DNA of 64,000 bases from Cardiobacterium sp. Marseille-Q4385 (GCF_916618745.1 NZ_OU745373.1:1066001-1130000); one strand, 5' to 3'. Shown: positions 40,646 through 49,756, numbered from the stretch's first letter. Notes: generated by a model not told the origin, from the letters alone. A program made the numbers and translations.

Positions 40646-41527
40646 TTAATCAATCAGCATCTCTGCCATGCGTTTAATCAGCGCCTCGTCCACGGGGCGG
40701 CCGTGGTTATCAGCGATTTTCAGCGACCCCCGCAGCAGTTTGGCGAGGCGGCGGGCGTTGCCGCCGCTCACTTGGTAGAGCAGTTCGTTGTGCTCGCCGT
40801 TGCCCAGGGTGGCCTCGGCAATCTTGGCGATGTCCTCGGCGGGCAGCGCGTTCTTGATGTCCTGGCAAAAGCCGATGCGGCTGTACAGCTGCTTGTATTC
40901 GCCACGTGCGCCGCGCAGGTTGGCGCGCAGGCGCGGCATTCCCGCCAGCACGATGCCGATGCCGGTCAGGTCATGGATGCGGCGCAGGATTTCCAGGGGC
41001 TTGAGGCCAAGTAGTTCCGCTTCGTCGACGATCAAGAGGCGTTCGCTGCCGCGCAATTTGTCGCAGATGGCGGTCATCATTTCGTGGTTGGTGCGCGCCG
41101 GGGTGAGGCCCAGTGCCGCCGCGATGGTTTGCAGTAACACTTTGGCGTTGTAGGTCGGCTCAACCTCGACCATGACAACGTCGGCATTTTTTTTCGCGTA
41201 TTCGGTCAGCGCCATTGTTTTGCCCAGCCCAGCCTCACCGATGATGAGATAGATTTCGCCCAGCGAGTGCGCCAGCATTGCGGTTTCGTGGATATGTTTC
41301 GCCGTTTTGGTCTTTACAAAGCCGATGTTCACGGCTTTGGCTTTCTCGCGGCTGCGCGCTATCAGTTGCACAACTTTTTCGTCCAGGGCGGCGGTGTCGC
41401 CTTTGTACTTGCCTTGCAAGTATTGGTTGACCGTGGCGCTAGACACATCCAGCTTGGCCGCTGTCTGTTGCTGGGTCAGGCCGTGCGCGTCCATGTAAGC
41501 GCGCAGGTCGTCTCTTTTGTTGCTCAT
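40646..41527 (-). CDS. Transposition target-choice ATPase, MuB-like
   Basis: 293 residues. N-terminal helix-turn-helix (LTQQQTAAKLDVSSATVNQYL), then an AAA+ ATPase with Walker A GEAGLGKTMA, Walker B LLIVDEAELLG and an arginine-rich C-terminal part (GGNARRLAKLLRGSL). MuB binds target DNA and activates the transposase. It follows gene A by 12 bp, the Mu order. Confidence 0.94.
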   Translation of the reverse strand: MSNKRDDLRAYMDAHGLTQQQTAAKLDVSSATVNQYLQGKYKGDTAALDEKVVQLIARSREKAKAVNIGFVKTKTAKHIHETAMLAHSLGEIYLIIGEAGLGKTMALTEYAKKNADVVMVEVEPTYNAKVLLQTIAAALGLTPARTNHEMMTAICDKLRGSERLLIVDEAELLGLKPLEILRRIHDLTGIGIVLAGMPRLRANLRGARGEYKQLYSRIGFCQDIKNALPAEDIAKIAEATLGNGEHNELLYQVSGGNARRLAKLLRGSLKIADNHGRPVDEALIKRMAEMLID

Positions 41528-41539
41528 GTCGTGTTGTCC

Positions 41540-43486
41540 TCACATCATGCTTTTCAAAAATTGGTATTGGGTCTCTTGTTCCGTCCCGCCCTCGGCGGTG
41601 CCGAGCAGGTCGTGGAGGGTTTGCGTCTTTTCGTGTTCGAGGGTGGGGCGGGTTTCGGCGATGGCTTTGGCGCGTTCGTCATCCAGCTTGCGCAGGCGGC
41701 GTTCGGCGCGCTGCCGACGGCTCCGTTCCACCAGCGACTCCGGAAAGGCGGCGCGCTTGTTGCCGTCGAGCCTGGCGTCACACAGCCAGTGCCCGTCGAG
41801 GTCGCGGATGATCGCCAGCGCCGGATCGTGCTGGTCGATCAGCGCTAGCACGGTTTCGCCGTCGTAGGCTTCGAGGGCGCTGTGCCAGTACTGGTTGTTC
41901 AGTACGGTCAGCCAGCCGCGTTGTACGACGCGTTTAAATCCTGGGCGGAAGAGGTCGCGAGCCTCCACGTCAGTGAGCGGATGAAATTCGTCGTCCGCCA
42001 TTTCCGTGAAGATGTGCGCCCGCATCTGCGCCGGCGTCATCCCGCCCAGTTCGCGATGCTGATGCTCCTCGTTGTACCAACGCACCGCCGCCTCGACGGT
42101 TTTCAGCAGGTCATCCCATGACGGCAACTTGCCTTGCGCCCATGCCTGCTTCGGCGTGAGCTCCTGTTTGCCTTCGCGTTGCGCCTTGGCCAGCGACGCG
42201 GTAGCGGTGTGGATTTGCCGCACCGTGTCGCGGTCGGCGCCCGGACCGTGGTAGGTTGCAAACTGGCGCGCGATGGTGTGCGCCAGTGTCTTCATCACCC
42301 GTTCGATGATGCCGCGCCCTTGCGGATTGCCGGGGATGCCGGTTTCGTGGTGGATGCCGAGGCGGTCAAAGATGCCGCTGATGTCGGCATCCAGCGTTTT
42401 GTTCGTTTGCCCGCCGCCGTTGTCCGAGTAGTACATGGCGGGGATGCCGTTCTTTGTCATCGCGTGGCGCAGGGCATCGGCGACGGCAATGCAACTCTCC
42501 GCGTAGGAGAGCGACCAGCCGACGACGTAACGGCAAGCGGTGTCCATGATTAAGGTGAGCTCCGGCACAAACGGCTGCCCGTGGTCGGGGTGTTTGACCT
42601 TCATCTTCAGGCTGTGCCCATCGCCAACCCACACGTCGTTGTTTTTCAGGGTGGACCAGTCCCGTTTTGTGTAGGTTTTAAGGGCGCGCATCCGCGCTCC
42701 GGTAATCCGCCCCTGCTCGCGGATATAGGCGGGCATTTGGCTCATCACCGTCTCCACCACGCCGAGGCTGGGCAGCAGCGCCGCGCCATGTCGTGCCGCG
42801 TAGGCCTTTGCAAAGCTGCGGTAAGCCTCGGCGATACAGACGCCGTTGGTGTTGCGGTACACGCCCAAAAACTCCGGTAGCCATTCGCGCCGTGTCAGGG
42901 TGATGGGCGGCTGCCCCTGCTTTTGCGGAGCGAGGGCGCGCAGCCGCTCGGCGCCGTTATCGCACAGCTCCTCGTCCAGCAGCCACTGGTAGAGGACGCG
43001 TGTCCCCACGCCCGGCTTGCCCCCCTTGCGCGCGCAGGCGATGGCGCACTGCCGGTTAAGGTCGCCGGGCAGCTCACCAGCGCGGCTTAATTCACTCACA
43101 CGCCGCACCGCTTCCTGCCGCGTTTTGCAGACGGCCTCCACCTCGCGTACATAGCGCGCCAGCGCCATCCGTGCATCCGCTACAGCGCGCTGCTTGTCGC
43201 TTAACGCACCGAGGTCGCGGTCAAGGTGTTTCACTTCGCGGACGACGACGGGGTTTTGCTTGGCAAGCGCTTGCAGGTGACGCTCACGTATCTCGGCCTG
43301 CACCTCAGCGGGCAGCGACGAGAGGGCGTATTCATTACCGCCGCCGCGACCGGTGCGCCGCCGTGATTCCCAGCCTTCTTCAATCGCTCGTGTGCGGATG
43401 CTGCGGGCGGTCAGCTTGATGGTGTGCAGCGCCATCGCCGCCAGCTCGGCGGCTGAGTAGTAGGGCTGCGTGACAAATTCGGCCAT
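41540..43486 (-). CDS. Mu-like transposase A (DDE)
   Basis: 648 residues from the ATG at 43486. An N-terminal winged helix (YYSAAELAAMALHTIKL, AIEEGWESRR) is followed by the DDE core: Asp289 in VGDGHS, Asp355 in YYSDNGGGQ and Glu395 in GRGIIERVMK, then a C-terminal Mu-type domain. It cuts and joins the prophage ends, whose TGTGCATAAA-type repeats are its likely sites. The start shares its A with the ner stop. Confidence 0.95.
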   Translation of the reverse strand: MAEFVTQPYYSAAELAAMALHTIKLTARSIRTRAIEEGWESRRRTGRGGGNEYALSSLPAEVQAEIRERHLQALAKQNPVVVREVKHLDRDLGALSDKQRAVADARMALARYVREVEAVCKTRQEAVRRVSELSRAGELPGDLNRQCAIACARKGGKPGVGTRVLYQWLLDEELCDNGAERLRALAPQKQGQPPITLTRREWLPEFLGVYRNTNGVCIAEAYRSFAKAYAARHGAALLPSLGVVETVMSQMPAYIREQGRITGARMRALKTYTKRDWSTLKNNDVWVGDGHSLKMKVKHPDHGQPFVPELTLIMDTACRYVVGWSLSYAESCIAVADALRHAMTKNGIPAMYYSDNGGGQTNKTLDADISGIFDRLGIHHETGIPGNPQGRGIIERVMKTLAHTIARQFATYHGPGADRDTVRQIHTATASLAKAQREGKQELTPKQAWAQGKLPSWDDLLKTVEAAVRWYNEEHQHRELGGMTPAQMRAHIFTEMADDEFHPLTDVEARDLFRPGFKRVVQRGWLTVLNNQYWHSALEAYDGETVLALIDQHDPALAIIRDLDGHWLCDARLDGNKRAAFPESLVERSRRQRAERRLRKLDDERAKAIAETRPTLEHEKTQTLHDLLGTAEGGTEQETQYQFLKSMM

Positions 43487-43749
43487 CACGCCACCTCTAA
43501 CATCGCCTTCAAGCTTTTGATTTGTTGCGAGCGTTGATATTTGCGCGCTTTTTTTTCGGCGTAGAAGGGAAATGCCTGTTCAAACGGCAGCTTGGCGGCG
43601 ACCGCAACTGCCCGGGCAATCCGTTCGCTACCACAGCCGTCCCGAATAACGGTGGCGACGGATTGCGGGCGTACTTCCAACGCTTCTGCAACCTTGCTGG
43701 CGTTGTACCCGTGCTTCCTGAGTGCTTGATAGATTTCTGCGGCGTTCAT
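43486..43749 (-). CDS. ner: Ner/Nlp-like early regulator
   Basis: 87 residues. A helix-turn-helix (GYNASKVAEALEVRPQSVATVI) and GCGSERIARAVAVA fit Ner/Nlp proteins, which shut down early transcription in Mu. It is the first gene from the early promoter, directly before transposase A. Confidence 0.82.
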   Translation of the reverse strand: MNAAEIYQALRKHGYNASKVAEALEVRPQSVATVIRDGCGSERIARAVAVAAKLPFEQAFPFYAEKKARKYQRSQQIKSLKAMLEVA

Positions 43750-43816
43750 TACAATTTACCTTCAATTTTTACCTTCATTCATTGGGTTGCTGCGCAATTT
43801 GCAACCGCTGAAAGCA

Positions 43817-43845
43817 ATCATAGCCAACAATTTTTGGCATGACAA
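43817..43845 (-). promoter_or_regulatory. Early promoter of ner-A-B and repressor/ner operator region
   Basis: On the minus strand, TTGTCA (43840-43845) and TATGAT (43817-43822) are 17 bp apart. The surrounding 125 bp hold a GCCAA/TTGGC dyad (43823-43838), a GTTGC/GCAAC dyad and a direct repeat of TTTACCTTCA-like motifs near 43754-43777, plausible repressor and Ner sites. Confidence 0.7.
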
Positions 43846-43874
43846 ATATTTTTATCACCCCAAAGGATAAGCTT

Positions 43875-44681
43875 ATGATTTCAAAGAAAGATATGGCAGC
43901 AAGGCTGGTGGAAGAACGAACAAGACTAGGCTATACACAGGCAAATTTTGCCCACCAAGCGGGAAAAACACGAGAAATATTAAGGAAGTACGAGCATGGT
44001 GAAACGATGGTTTCTACCGATTTTTTGGTACATGTCGCACAACTGGGAGTTGATGTTCAGTATGTTCTGACGGGGGTACGGTCAAGTAACATGGAAACGG
44101 TGGCGAAGGCAGTCATCCCCAGCGAAAACGCGCCGGTCAATCAGGTTTCCGGAAATGTGACCAATAGTGTTTTGGCTGGTGCCGGCGCGGTCGTCAATCA
44201 AATCAATACGCAGCGGCACATCACACGTACCAAGGCCATAGTAAAGCCCGGCGAGGAGCACGTAACAGATGAAGAAAAAGCCAACCTGACCCGTCTAGTA
44301 AACGAAATTGTCAGTTTGGAAGCCCAATACCGGAGCGCCGGTTCTGCGAAGAGCCATAGGGCGGTGTGGTCAGCGCTGAACAAACATTGCAAGGTCACGT
44401 CCTATCACCTGATTCCGCTGGAGAAATATGAAATGGCATTGCGGTTTTTGCGGCGTTGGATAGGACGACTTAATTCAATGTCGTCGGCACCGAAAAAAGG
44501 GAAGAAGGATTGGCGCAACCGCCGCTACGCGTACATCAAACTCAATGTGCGAGAGCAGGGACTGGATTCTTGGTTGTTGGCTTACCTGCAAAAGAACTTT
44601 GCTACTGCCAGCCTCACAACCCTCAGCGACGAACAACTCGACAAAACCTATCGGGCGGTTGCCGCTAAAAAGCGTCGGTAA
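43875..44681 (+). CDS. Prophage repressor with ORF6C-like C-terminus
   Basis: 268 residues from the ATG at 43875, preceded by AAGGAT. Residues 1-70 are an XRE helix-turn-helix (LVEERTRLGYTQANFAHQAG). The second half (LTRLVNEIVSLEAQYRSAGS, then WSALNKHCKVTSYHLIP) resembles the ORF6C domain of phage regulators. It is divergent from ner, where Mu has its c repressor, so it probably keeps lysogeny. It is not similar to the Mu c winged helix. Confidence 0.8.
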   Translation: MISKKDMAARLVEERTRLGYTQANFAHQAGKTREILRKYEHGETMVSTDFLVHVAQLGVDVQYVLTGVRSSNMETVAKAVIPSENAPVNQVSGNVTNSVLAGAGAVVNQINTQRHITRTKAIVKPGEEHVTDEEKANLTRLVNEIVSLEAQYRSAGSAKSHRAVWSALNKHCKVTSYHLIPLEKYEMALRFLRRWIGRLNSMSSAPKKGKKDWRNRRYAYIKLNVREQGLDSWLLAYLQKNFATASLTTLSDEQLDKTYRAVAAKKRR

Positions 44682-45026
44682 AGTTGTGAAACAGTGAAAT
44701 GGTTTCCGCGAAACAGTGAAATTCCGCTTCCATATTTCTTTTTGTTAATGTTTGCTAAGTGTTTTTAACATTATGAAATAAAAGGATTTATTAACATGGA
44801 AACTTCCATCTTCGACTTTACGGATTTTCCGAGTTAGTTGCCTGTTAAGTCGTGCGCGGGTATGTGTCGCGTAGTGCATTGCCTACACTTCTGTGCCGCG
44901 CGGCGAGAAAAAGCATATTGCTGCACCGAAGCCCGCAGATGCGGCACAAGCGGCAATAGCGGGCATAAAAAAACGGCCTTAGCAGCCGCTTCACCCGCTT
45001 TTTAAATCCGTTTAAACGCCGCGTAA
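44682..45026. other. Non-coding stretch between repressor and L end
   Basis: No standard gene. Seen are two direct repeats GAAACAGTGAAAT at 44688-44700 and 44710-44722 (22-bp spacing); a 13-codon ORF at 44796-44837 with AAAGGA upstream (starting METSIFDFTDFPS); and a minus-strand terminator-like CGGC/GCCG stem with seven T at 44967-44988 that would block transcription entering from ppiD. Confidence 0.5.
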
Positions 45027-45202
45027 TTTATGCACAAATAAGCAACGCAACAGCGCAAGTTTTGCCCGTTTTTTGCGCGTTCCTATGCATATCCTTTCCG
45101 CGCCTTCCCGCCACCTTGCATTTCCCCGCAACCCGCGCCGTTATTGGGCTGACTGCCAAAATTTGGCGCCGATTTTTCCTCTTCCTCTTTATGCACATTT
45201 AA
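45027..45202. repeat. Prophage left (L) end: transposase sites and target duplication
   Basis: TTTATGCACA occurs at 45027-45036 and at the terminus 45188-45197 (ending CA), inverted relative to the R-end sites; a weaker TATGCATA is near 45085. The duplicated target TTTAA is at 45198-45202, matching 6989-6993. The 12-nt TTTAAACGCCGC at 45011-45022 is also at 7067-7078, in the same orientation. Confidence 0.88.
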
Positions 45203-45280
45203 ACAGTCCCCCACACGTTACGATTTTTTAGATGTTTAACTATAAGCTTCATCAAGCGGTGTAATGGCTAGGTTCGCGCA

Positions 45281-45313
45281 AAAGAAATCCGCCGCAATGC
45301 GGCGGATTTCTTT
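45281..45313. terminator. Bidirectional terminator after ppiD
   Basis: A perfect 15-bp stem AAAGAAATCCGCCGC/GCGGCGGATTTCTTT with a three-base loop, with T-rich flanks on both strands. It ends ppiD on the minus strand. Confidence 0.85.
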
Positions 45314-45342
45314 GTTTTCACCAAGGCGAAAGATGCCGGCAT

Positions 45343-47112
45343 TTATTGGCGTTGCAACATTTCCTCGTTGACCTTGATCTTGGCGTGGCGGTAGAGCCAG
45401 TCGCCGTAGCTATTGTAGGTCGTCGCCATGTCCTGTTGCTGCCAGGTGAAGGCAGCGCCCTGGCGAATGTTATCCGGCAGGGCTTTGATGTCGCCGTCGC
45501 GCACGCTATAGAGGCTGGCGATGATAAGGTCGCCGTTGGCGCTTTTCTGGGTGCTGATGCGCGCCGGGTTTTCAAAGAGTGCCGGCACGATCGGGTTGTC
45601 GCTGAAGCGGTTGGTCGGCTCAAGGGTGAGGGTTTCCACACCGTATTCCCGCGCGAGTTTTTCCGCTTCGTCGCGGTTGTTCTCGCTGAGGGCTTTTTGC
45701 AGGGCTTCACCGCGTGTTTGCAGGCCTTTTTCTGCCTCGGCGTTACGGTAGTCGCGTTCGACGTCGTTTTTCACCTCGGCGAAGGGACGCGGCTGCGGTT
45801 TTTCACGGCGGGTGACGGTGAAGAAGACGGTTTGTTGCGGCGCAATTTCGACCGGGTCAGCGGTTTTGTTCTCCGCCAGCGGTTTTTCGCCGAAGAGTTG
45901 TTCACGCACTTTCGGGTTTTGCAGCCAGGCGGCATCTGTACTGGCGGCGGTGATGTTTTTCAGGCTGGCGATGTTGCCACCGGTGATGCCGGTAATGGCG
46001 GGCAGCGGCTGGCCGTTTTGCGCGGCATCAAAAGCCTGGTTGGCGCGGCTGTCGTAAGTGGCGAGGTTTTGTTGGGCGGCGAGGCGGCGCAGTTCGTCGT
46101 CGCTGAGGGTGCTGGCTTCGATGTTGCCGAGTTCGATCAGCATGTCGCCGTATTCGCTTTTGATGACGGGGCTGGTGTCGCCGCTTGCCGCCAGGGCAAA
46201 GAGGGCTGCGCCGATTTCCGGGGTCACGCTTTTGTCTTTGCTGGCGGGGTCGAGGGTGCCGGTTTCGCCGGCGGTGGTTTTATCGGTAACGGCCTGCCAG
46301 TAGTCAGCGAAGGTTTTTTCGCCTGCCTGGATGGCAGCGGCGGCGTCAGCGGCAGTTTTACTGTCGTCAAAGATGATGTAGCGGCCACTACGTTTTTCAC
46401 TGGCCTGGCGTGCGGCGGCGATTTGTTCGTCGCTCGCGCCGAGGTCGGCGATGTCGTAGAGGGTGTAGTCAATGTCCACCGCTTCCGGGGTGGTGTAGTT
46501 ATCTTGGTGGGCGTCGTGGTAGGCATGCAGGGCGTCGTCGCTGACGCTAACAGCCTCCGCCAGCGGTGCACGCGGCAGGGTGTAGAGGGTGTAGCCGCGT
46601 TCTTGTGCCAGCGTTTGCAGGTAGGATTGCAGGAGCGGGTGGTTATCGCCCGGGTCGCTCAGCAGGGCGCGGTAGTAGGCGGCAACGGTTTGTTCGTTGC
46701 GCACACTGTTCTGGTAGGTTTCGGCGCTGAGGTGGTTTTGTGTCAGCCATTGCTGGTATTGGGTGTTGTCGCCAAACTGGCTTTTGATGATGCGGTAGAG
46801 GGCGGTTTCCGGCAGGATGTAGCGGCTGTCGAGGGCGTGCTGCTGGAAGAGGTTTTGCGTGATGAGGCGGCGCAGGGTGCGGGCTTTGGTCTCGGCTTCG
46901 CCCAGATCCGGGGCTTGCTGCTGTATCTCCCGGTAAACGTTGTTGTAGGCATTGATCGGGATGCTGTGGCCATTAACGGTAGCGACGGTGGCGCGCTCTC
47001 CGCCCGGCTGGTTAAAGAAGGGAACGCCGATAAACAGCATGCCGATGCCGGCGATGATGACGAGGGCGTAGGTGATGCGGTTGGTCTTTTTTTCGCGGAT
47101 GTCTTCGAGCAT
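45343..47112 (-). CDS. ppiD: Periplasmic peptidyl-prolyl isomerase, PpiD type
   Basis: 589 residues. A short cytoplasmic start (MLEDIREKKTNRI), one membrane anchor (YALVIIAGIGMLFIGVPFF), a SurA-like N-terminal chaperone part and PPIC-type domains. It helps fold proteins leaving the Sec translocon. I took the ATG at 47112; an upstream start would add 20 unlikely residues. The parvulin core is not strongly conserved, as in E. coli PpiD, so isomerase activity is uncertain. First host gene beyond the prophage. Confidence 0.88.
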   Translation of the reverse strand: MLEDIREKKTNRITYALVIIAGIGMLFIGVPFFNQPGGERATVATVNGHSIPINAYNNVYREIQQQAPDLGEAETKARTLRRLITQNLFQQHALDSRYILPETALYRIIKSQFGDNTQYQQWLTQNHLSAETYQNSVRNEQTVAAYYRALLSDPGDNHPLLQSYLQTLAQERGYTLYTLPRAPLAEAVSVSDDALHAYHDAHQDNYTTPEAVDIDYTLYDIADLGASDEQIAAARQASEKRSGRYIIFDDSKTAADAAAAIQAGEKTFADYWQAVTDKTTAGETGTLDPASKDKSVTPEIGAALFALAASGDTSPVIKSEYGDMLIELGNIEASTLSDDELRRLAAQQNLATYDSRANQAFDAAQNGQPLPAITGITGGNIASLKNITAASTDAAWLQNPKVREQLFGEKPLAENKTADPVEIAPQQTVFFTVTRREKPQPRPFAEVKNDVERDYRNAEAEKGLQTRGEALQKALSENNRDEAEKLAREYGVETLTLEPTNRFSDNPIVPALFENPARISTQKSANGDLIIASLYSVRDGDIKALPDNIRQGAAFTWQQQDMATTYNSYGDWLYRHAKIKVNEEMLQRQ

Positions 47113-47189
47113 GGGGTTTTCCGTGGGTTGGTGTGGGCGCGGATTGTATAGTGCGCCGGGAGATGTTGCCACCGGCGGCAGCCGCCTGT

Positions 47190-47492
47190 TCAGGCGGTTG
47201 GGCCGCTTTTGATGGCGATGATGTGGGTGTTGTCGGCAGTGGCGCGGATGCTGTGGGTTTCCAGCGGTGCGAGGCTGATGATGCGGTCCGGCAGCAGGGT
47301 TGCCGTGCTGCCGTCAACGCTGCTGTGGATTTCCGCACTGCCGCTCAGGGTGATGAGGATGATGGTCGCCGGGCTTTGGTAGGGCGGGATTTCGTTACCC
47401 GCGCGCAGGCGCATTTCGACGATTTGGTGCCGCTCGCTTTCTTCAAGGATGCCGCCGAGCGGGCCGCTGTGGTGCAGGGGCAGGGTTTGCAT
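47190..47492 (-). CDS. Small cupin-domain protein
   Basis: 100 residues forming a single beta-barrel: VEMRLRAGNEIPPYQSPATI, ILITLSGSAEI and LLPDRIISLAPLETHSIRAT. The usual metal-binding His pair of the first cupin motif is absent. Function unknown. It lies 12 bp from opgH on the same strand. Confidence 0.72.
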   Translation of the reverse strand: MQTLPLHHSGPLGGILEESERHQIVEMRLRAGNEIPPYQSPATIILITLSGSAEIHSSVDGSTATLLPDRIISLAPLETHSIRATADNTHIIAIKSGPTA

Positions 47493-47503
47493 GGTCGCCT
47501 TCT

Positions 47504-49573
47504 TTATTCGGGCAGGTTAAGCAGGGTTTCGATGAGTTCCGGTGAGCCCGCTGTGTGCATGAGTTCCTGCGGGGTCAGGTATTTCAGCGCTTCGGCGTAG
47601 TGCCGCGCTTCTTGCAGTTTGGCCTTGGCGGTGATGTGCAGCAGGCGGTCTTTGGTGCTTTGCGGCGCGTTCAGATCGAGGGCGGCGATATGGGCGGCGG
47701 CCAGGGTGCGATCGCGACCGAGTTCATGGATGCGGCGGCGGCGGCAGGCGGCAAAGGCGGCGCTGTTTGCTTCAGCGGCAGTCTCAATGGCCGGCGGGCG
47801 GGTTTCTTCGGGGATGAGCAGGATGTGTTTTTTCGCGAGCCAGCCACCCAGGCGGGTGTTGCCGCTGTGGCGCGACAGCCACGGCGAGAGGAAAAGGCCG
47901 ATGATGATGGGCGAGAGCCAGATGATCTGGTTCGGCGCCTGCCAGATGAGGCCGCAGAGGACGATAGTGGCGATGGCGACGTAGAGCAGGTTGCGCTTAA
48001 TGGCGTCTTTCCACGGCAGCAGGGCGCCTTCACGGTTTTGCGTGCGCCAGCCGCTGTCGCGGCCAAGGAAGATGTCGATGACGTGCCGGGTCTGGATGAG
48101 CATGAGCAGCGGCGCGTAGAGGGTGGAGATGATGAGTTCGACGATGAAACCCTGGGTGACGGCAAGGGTGCCGCCAAAGGCGCGGCGGCGTTTGCTGCTA
48201 ATGAGGACGCGGATCCAGCCGATGAATTTGGGCAAGAGCAGCAAACTGATGGCAGCGAAGAAGAGCCACAGCATCCGTTCGGGGTCGAAGGTCGGCCAGT
48301 CGGGGAAGAGCTGGCGCGCACTGGTGAAGTATTTGGGCTTGGTAAAGAGGGTTTGCGCGGTGATGCCGGTACCGACGATAAGCATGATGAGCCAGATGGG
48401 GCTCATGATGTAGCTGGCGATGCCGATGAGGAAGTGGATGCGGCTTGGCCAGCGCAGGCCTTTGCTACCGATGATGCCGAGGTGCTGCATGTTGCCCTGC
48501 GCCCAGCGGCGTTCACGACCAACGAGGTCATCGAGGGTCGGCGGCAGGCCTTCGTAGCTGCCGCCAAGGTCGGGATCCATGCGCACGTGCCAACCAGCGC
48601 GGCGCAGGAGGGCGGCCTCGACGAAGTCGTGGCTCAGGATGTGGCCGCCGATGGGGTTGCGCCCGCGCAGGATGGGCAGGCCGCAGCTGTCGGCAAAGGC
48701 CTGAACGCGGATGATGGCATTGTGCCCCCAGTAGTTGCCGTCTTCGCCCTGCCAAGCGGCGACGCCGCGCGCGACGATGGGGCCGTAGAGGGCGCCGGCG
48801 AACTGGATGGCACGAGCGAGCAGGGAGTTGCCACCGATGAGGCGCGGCATGGTTTGCAGCAGGCCGAGGCGCGGTTCGGCATCCATGCGCGCGACCATTT
48901 CGATCAGGGTGTCCGCTTCCATCAGGCTGTCGGCGTCCAGCATGATCATGTAGGCGTAACGCCCGCCCCAACGGCGCACGAAGTTTTCGACGTTGCCGGA
49001 TTTACGCCCGCTGTTTTGCGCGCGGCGGCGGTACCAGACGGGAAGCGGCGATTTTTCGCGCAGGACGTGCAGGGCGGCGGTTTCGCCCAGCCAGGCGTCG
49101 GGTTTTTGCGTGTCGGAGATGATGAAGATCTCGGCGCGGTCGGCGAGCGCGGTGTGGCTGAGTTCTTGTGCCATCGCCAGCAGTGCGGCGTGGGTCAGCG
49201 CCGGATCTTCGCCATAAACGGGCATAAGCAGGGCAACTTTGCCGCCTTGCGGGTCAAGCCTACCCTGGTGACGGCGCTGCGGTAATAACCCCGCGAGGCA
49301 GGCGGTAGTGGAAAAGGCAACCCAGTAGAAAGTGAGCGCGAAGAAGACAAGCAGGATGTATTGCAACAGGGTGCTGCGTCCGTCGCCAAAAGCTTTGAGC
49401 ATGTGCCAGCTGCCGAAGGTACCGATGGCGAGCGCGCCACCGAAGGCGACGAGGCGGGCAAGGTGGGTGCGCAGCGGGGTGTGGATGGGCGGCCGGCCGG
49501 GTGCTTTGCGCAGGGACTGAACCCGCATGTTGAGCGGGGCTTCCGGCGGCACGGCGGGGGTGGTGGTGTTCAT
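47504..49573 (-). CDS. opgH: Periplasmic glucan glucosyltransferase OpgH
   Basis: 689 residues, an inner-membrane GT2 enzyme that builds the beta-1,2-glucan backbone of osmoregulated periplasmic glucans from UDP-glucose. Two N-terminal membrane helices, the catalytic Asp in MLDADSLMEAD, HDFVEAALLRRAGW and the acceptor motif RERRWAQGNMQH, then several helices. It is shorter than the 847-residue E. coli protein, mainly at the N-terminus. Follows the opgD-like gene. Confidence 0.93.
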   Translation of the reverse strand: MNTTTPAVPPEAPLNMRVQSLRKAPGRPPIHTPLRTHLARLVAFGGALAIGTFGSWHMLKAFGDGRSTLLQYILLVFFALTFYWVAFSTTACLAGLLPQRRHQGRLDPQGGKVALLMPVYGEDPALTHAALLAMAQELSHTALADRAEIFIISDTQKPDAWLGETAALHVLREKSPLPVWYRRRAQNSGRKSGNVENFVRRWGGRYAYMIMLDADSLMEADTLIEMVARMDAEPRLGLLQTMPRLIGGNSLLARAIQFAGALYGPIVARGVAAWQGEDGNYWGHNAIIRVQAFADSCGLPILRGRNPIGGHILSHDFVEAALLRRAGWHVRMDPDLGGSYEGLPPTLDDLVGRERRWAQGNMQHLGIIGSKGLRWPSRIHFLIGIASYIMSPIWLIMLIVGTGITAQTLFTKPKYFTSARQLFPDWPTFDPERMLWLFFAAISLLLLPKFIGWIRVLISSKRRRAFGGTLAVTQGFIVELIISTLYAPLLMLIQTRHVIDIFLGRDSGWRTQNREGALLPWKDAIKRNLLYVAIATIVLCGLIWQAPNQIIWLSPIIIGLFLSPWLSRHSGNTRLGGWLAKKHILLIPEETRPPAIETAAEANSAAFAACRRRRIHELGRDRTLAAAHIAALDLNAPQSTKDRLLHITAKAKLQEARHYAEALKYLTPQELMHTAGSPELIETLLNLPE

Positions 49574-49654
49574 GGGGTCTAGGTTCAGGTGATGTTATAT
49601 GGCATGAAGGCGGGCTGATGCCCGCCCTTTCTAGCCGACGCCCTAGCTTCCTCC

Positions 49655-49711
49655 TGCGGTGTTGGCGAGCCTCGCCGTACTCATTTGTACTGTCTTCGGC
49701 TCACCGCCTTG
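49655..49711. repeat. Dispersed palindromic repeat, copy B (inverted)
   Basis: Reads GTTGGCGAGCCTCGCCGTAC, then TTTGTACTGTCTTCGG; the reverse complement matches the AGACAGTAC core of copies at 6920 and 35533. It lies between opgH and opgD with a GGCGGGC/GCCCGCC hairpin (about 49609-49627) before it. Confidence 0.7.
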
Positions 49712-49756
49712 CATGAGAAAGCAAGGGTGTTGGCTATGACTTGGCATAGTGTTGCC

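Larger units (their letters stand above)
6994..45197. mobile_element. Complete Mu-like transposable prophage
   Basis: 38,204 bp bounded by a perfect 10-bp inverted repeat (TGTGCATAAA at 6994, TTTATGCACA ending at 45197), beginning TG and ending CA. It is flanked by TTTAA on both sides, the 5-bp duplication produced by Mu-type transposition. Gene order follows Mu from repressor at the right to com at the left. A cargo island lies between gpG and the protease, and the mom position is filled by other genes. One head gene is frameshifted, so the prophage may be defective. Confidence 0.95.

Noticed and set aside
45346..47151. 601-residue ORF opposite ppiD
   Set aside because: Antisense shadow of ppiD, Val/Gly/Ala-rich with no motif.
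47555..49285. 576-residue ORF opposite opgH
   Set aside because: Antisense shadow of a strongly conserved membrane transferase gene.
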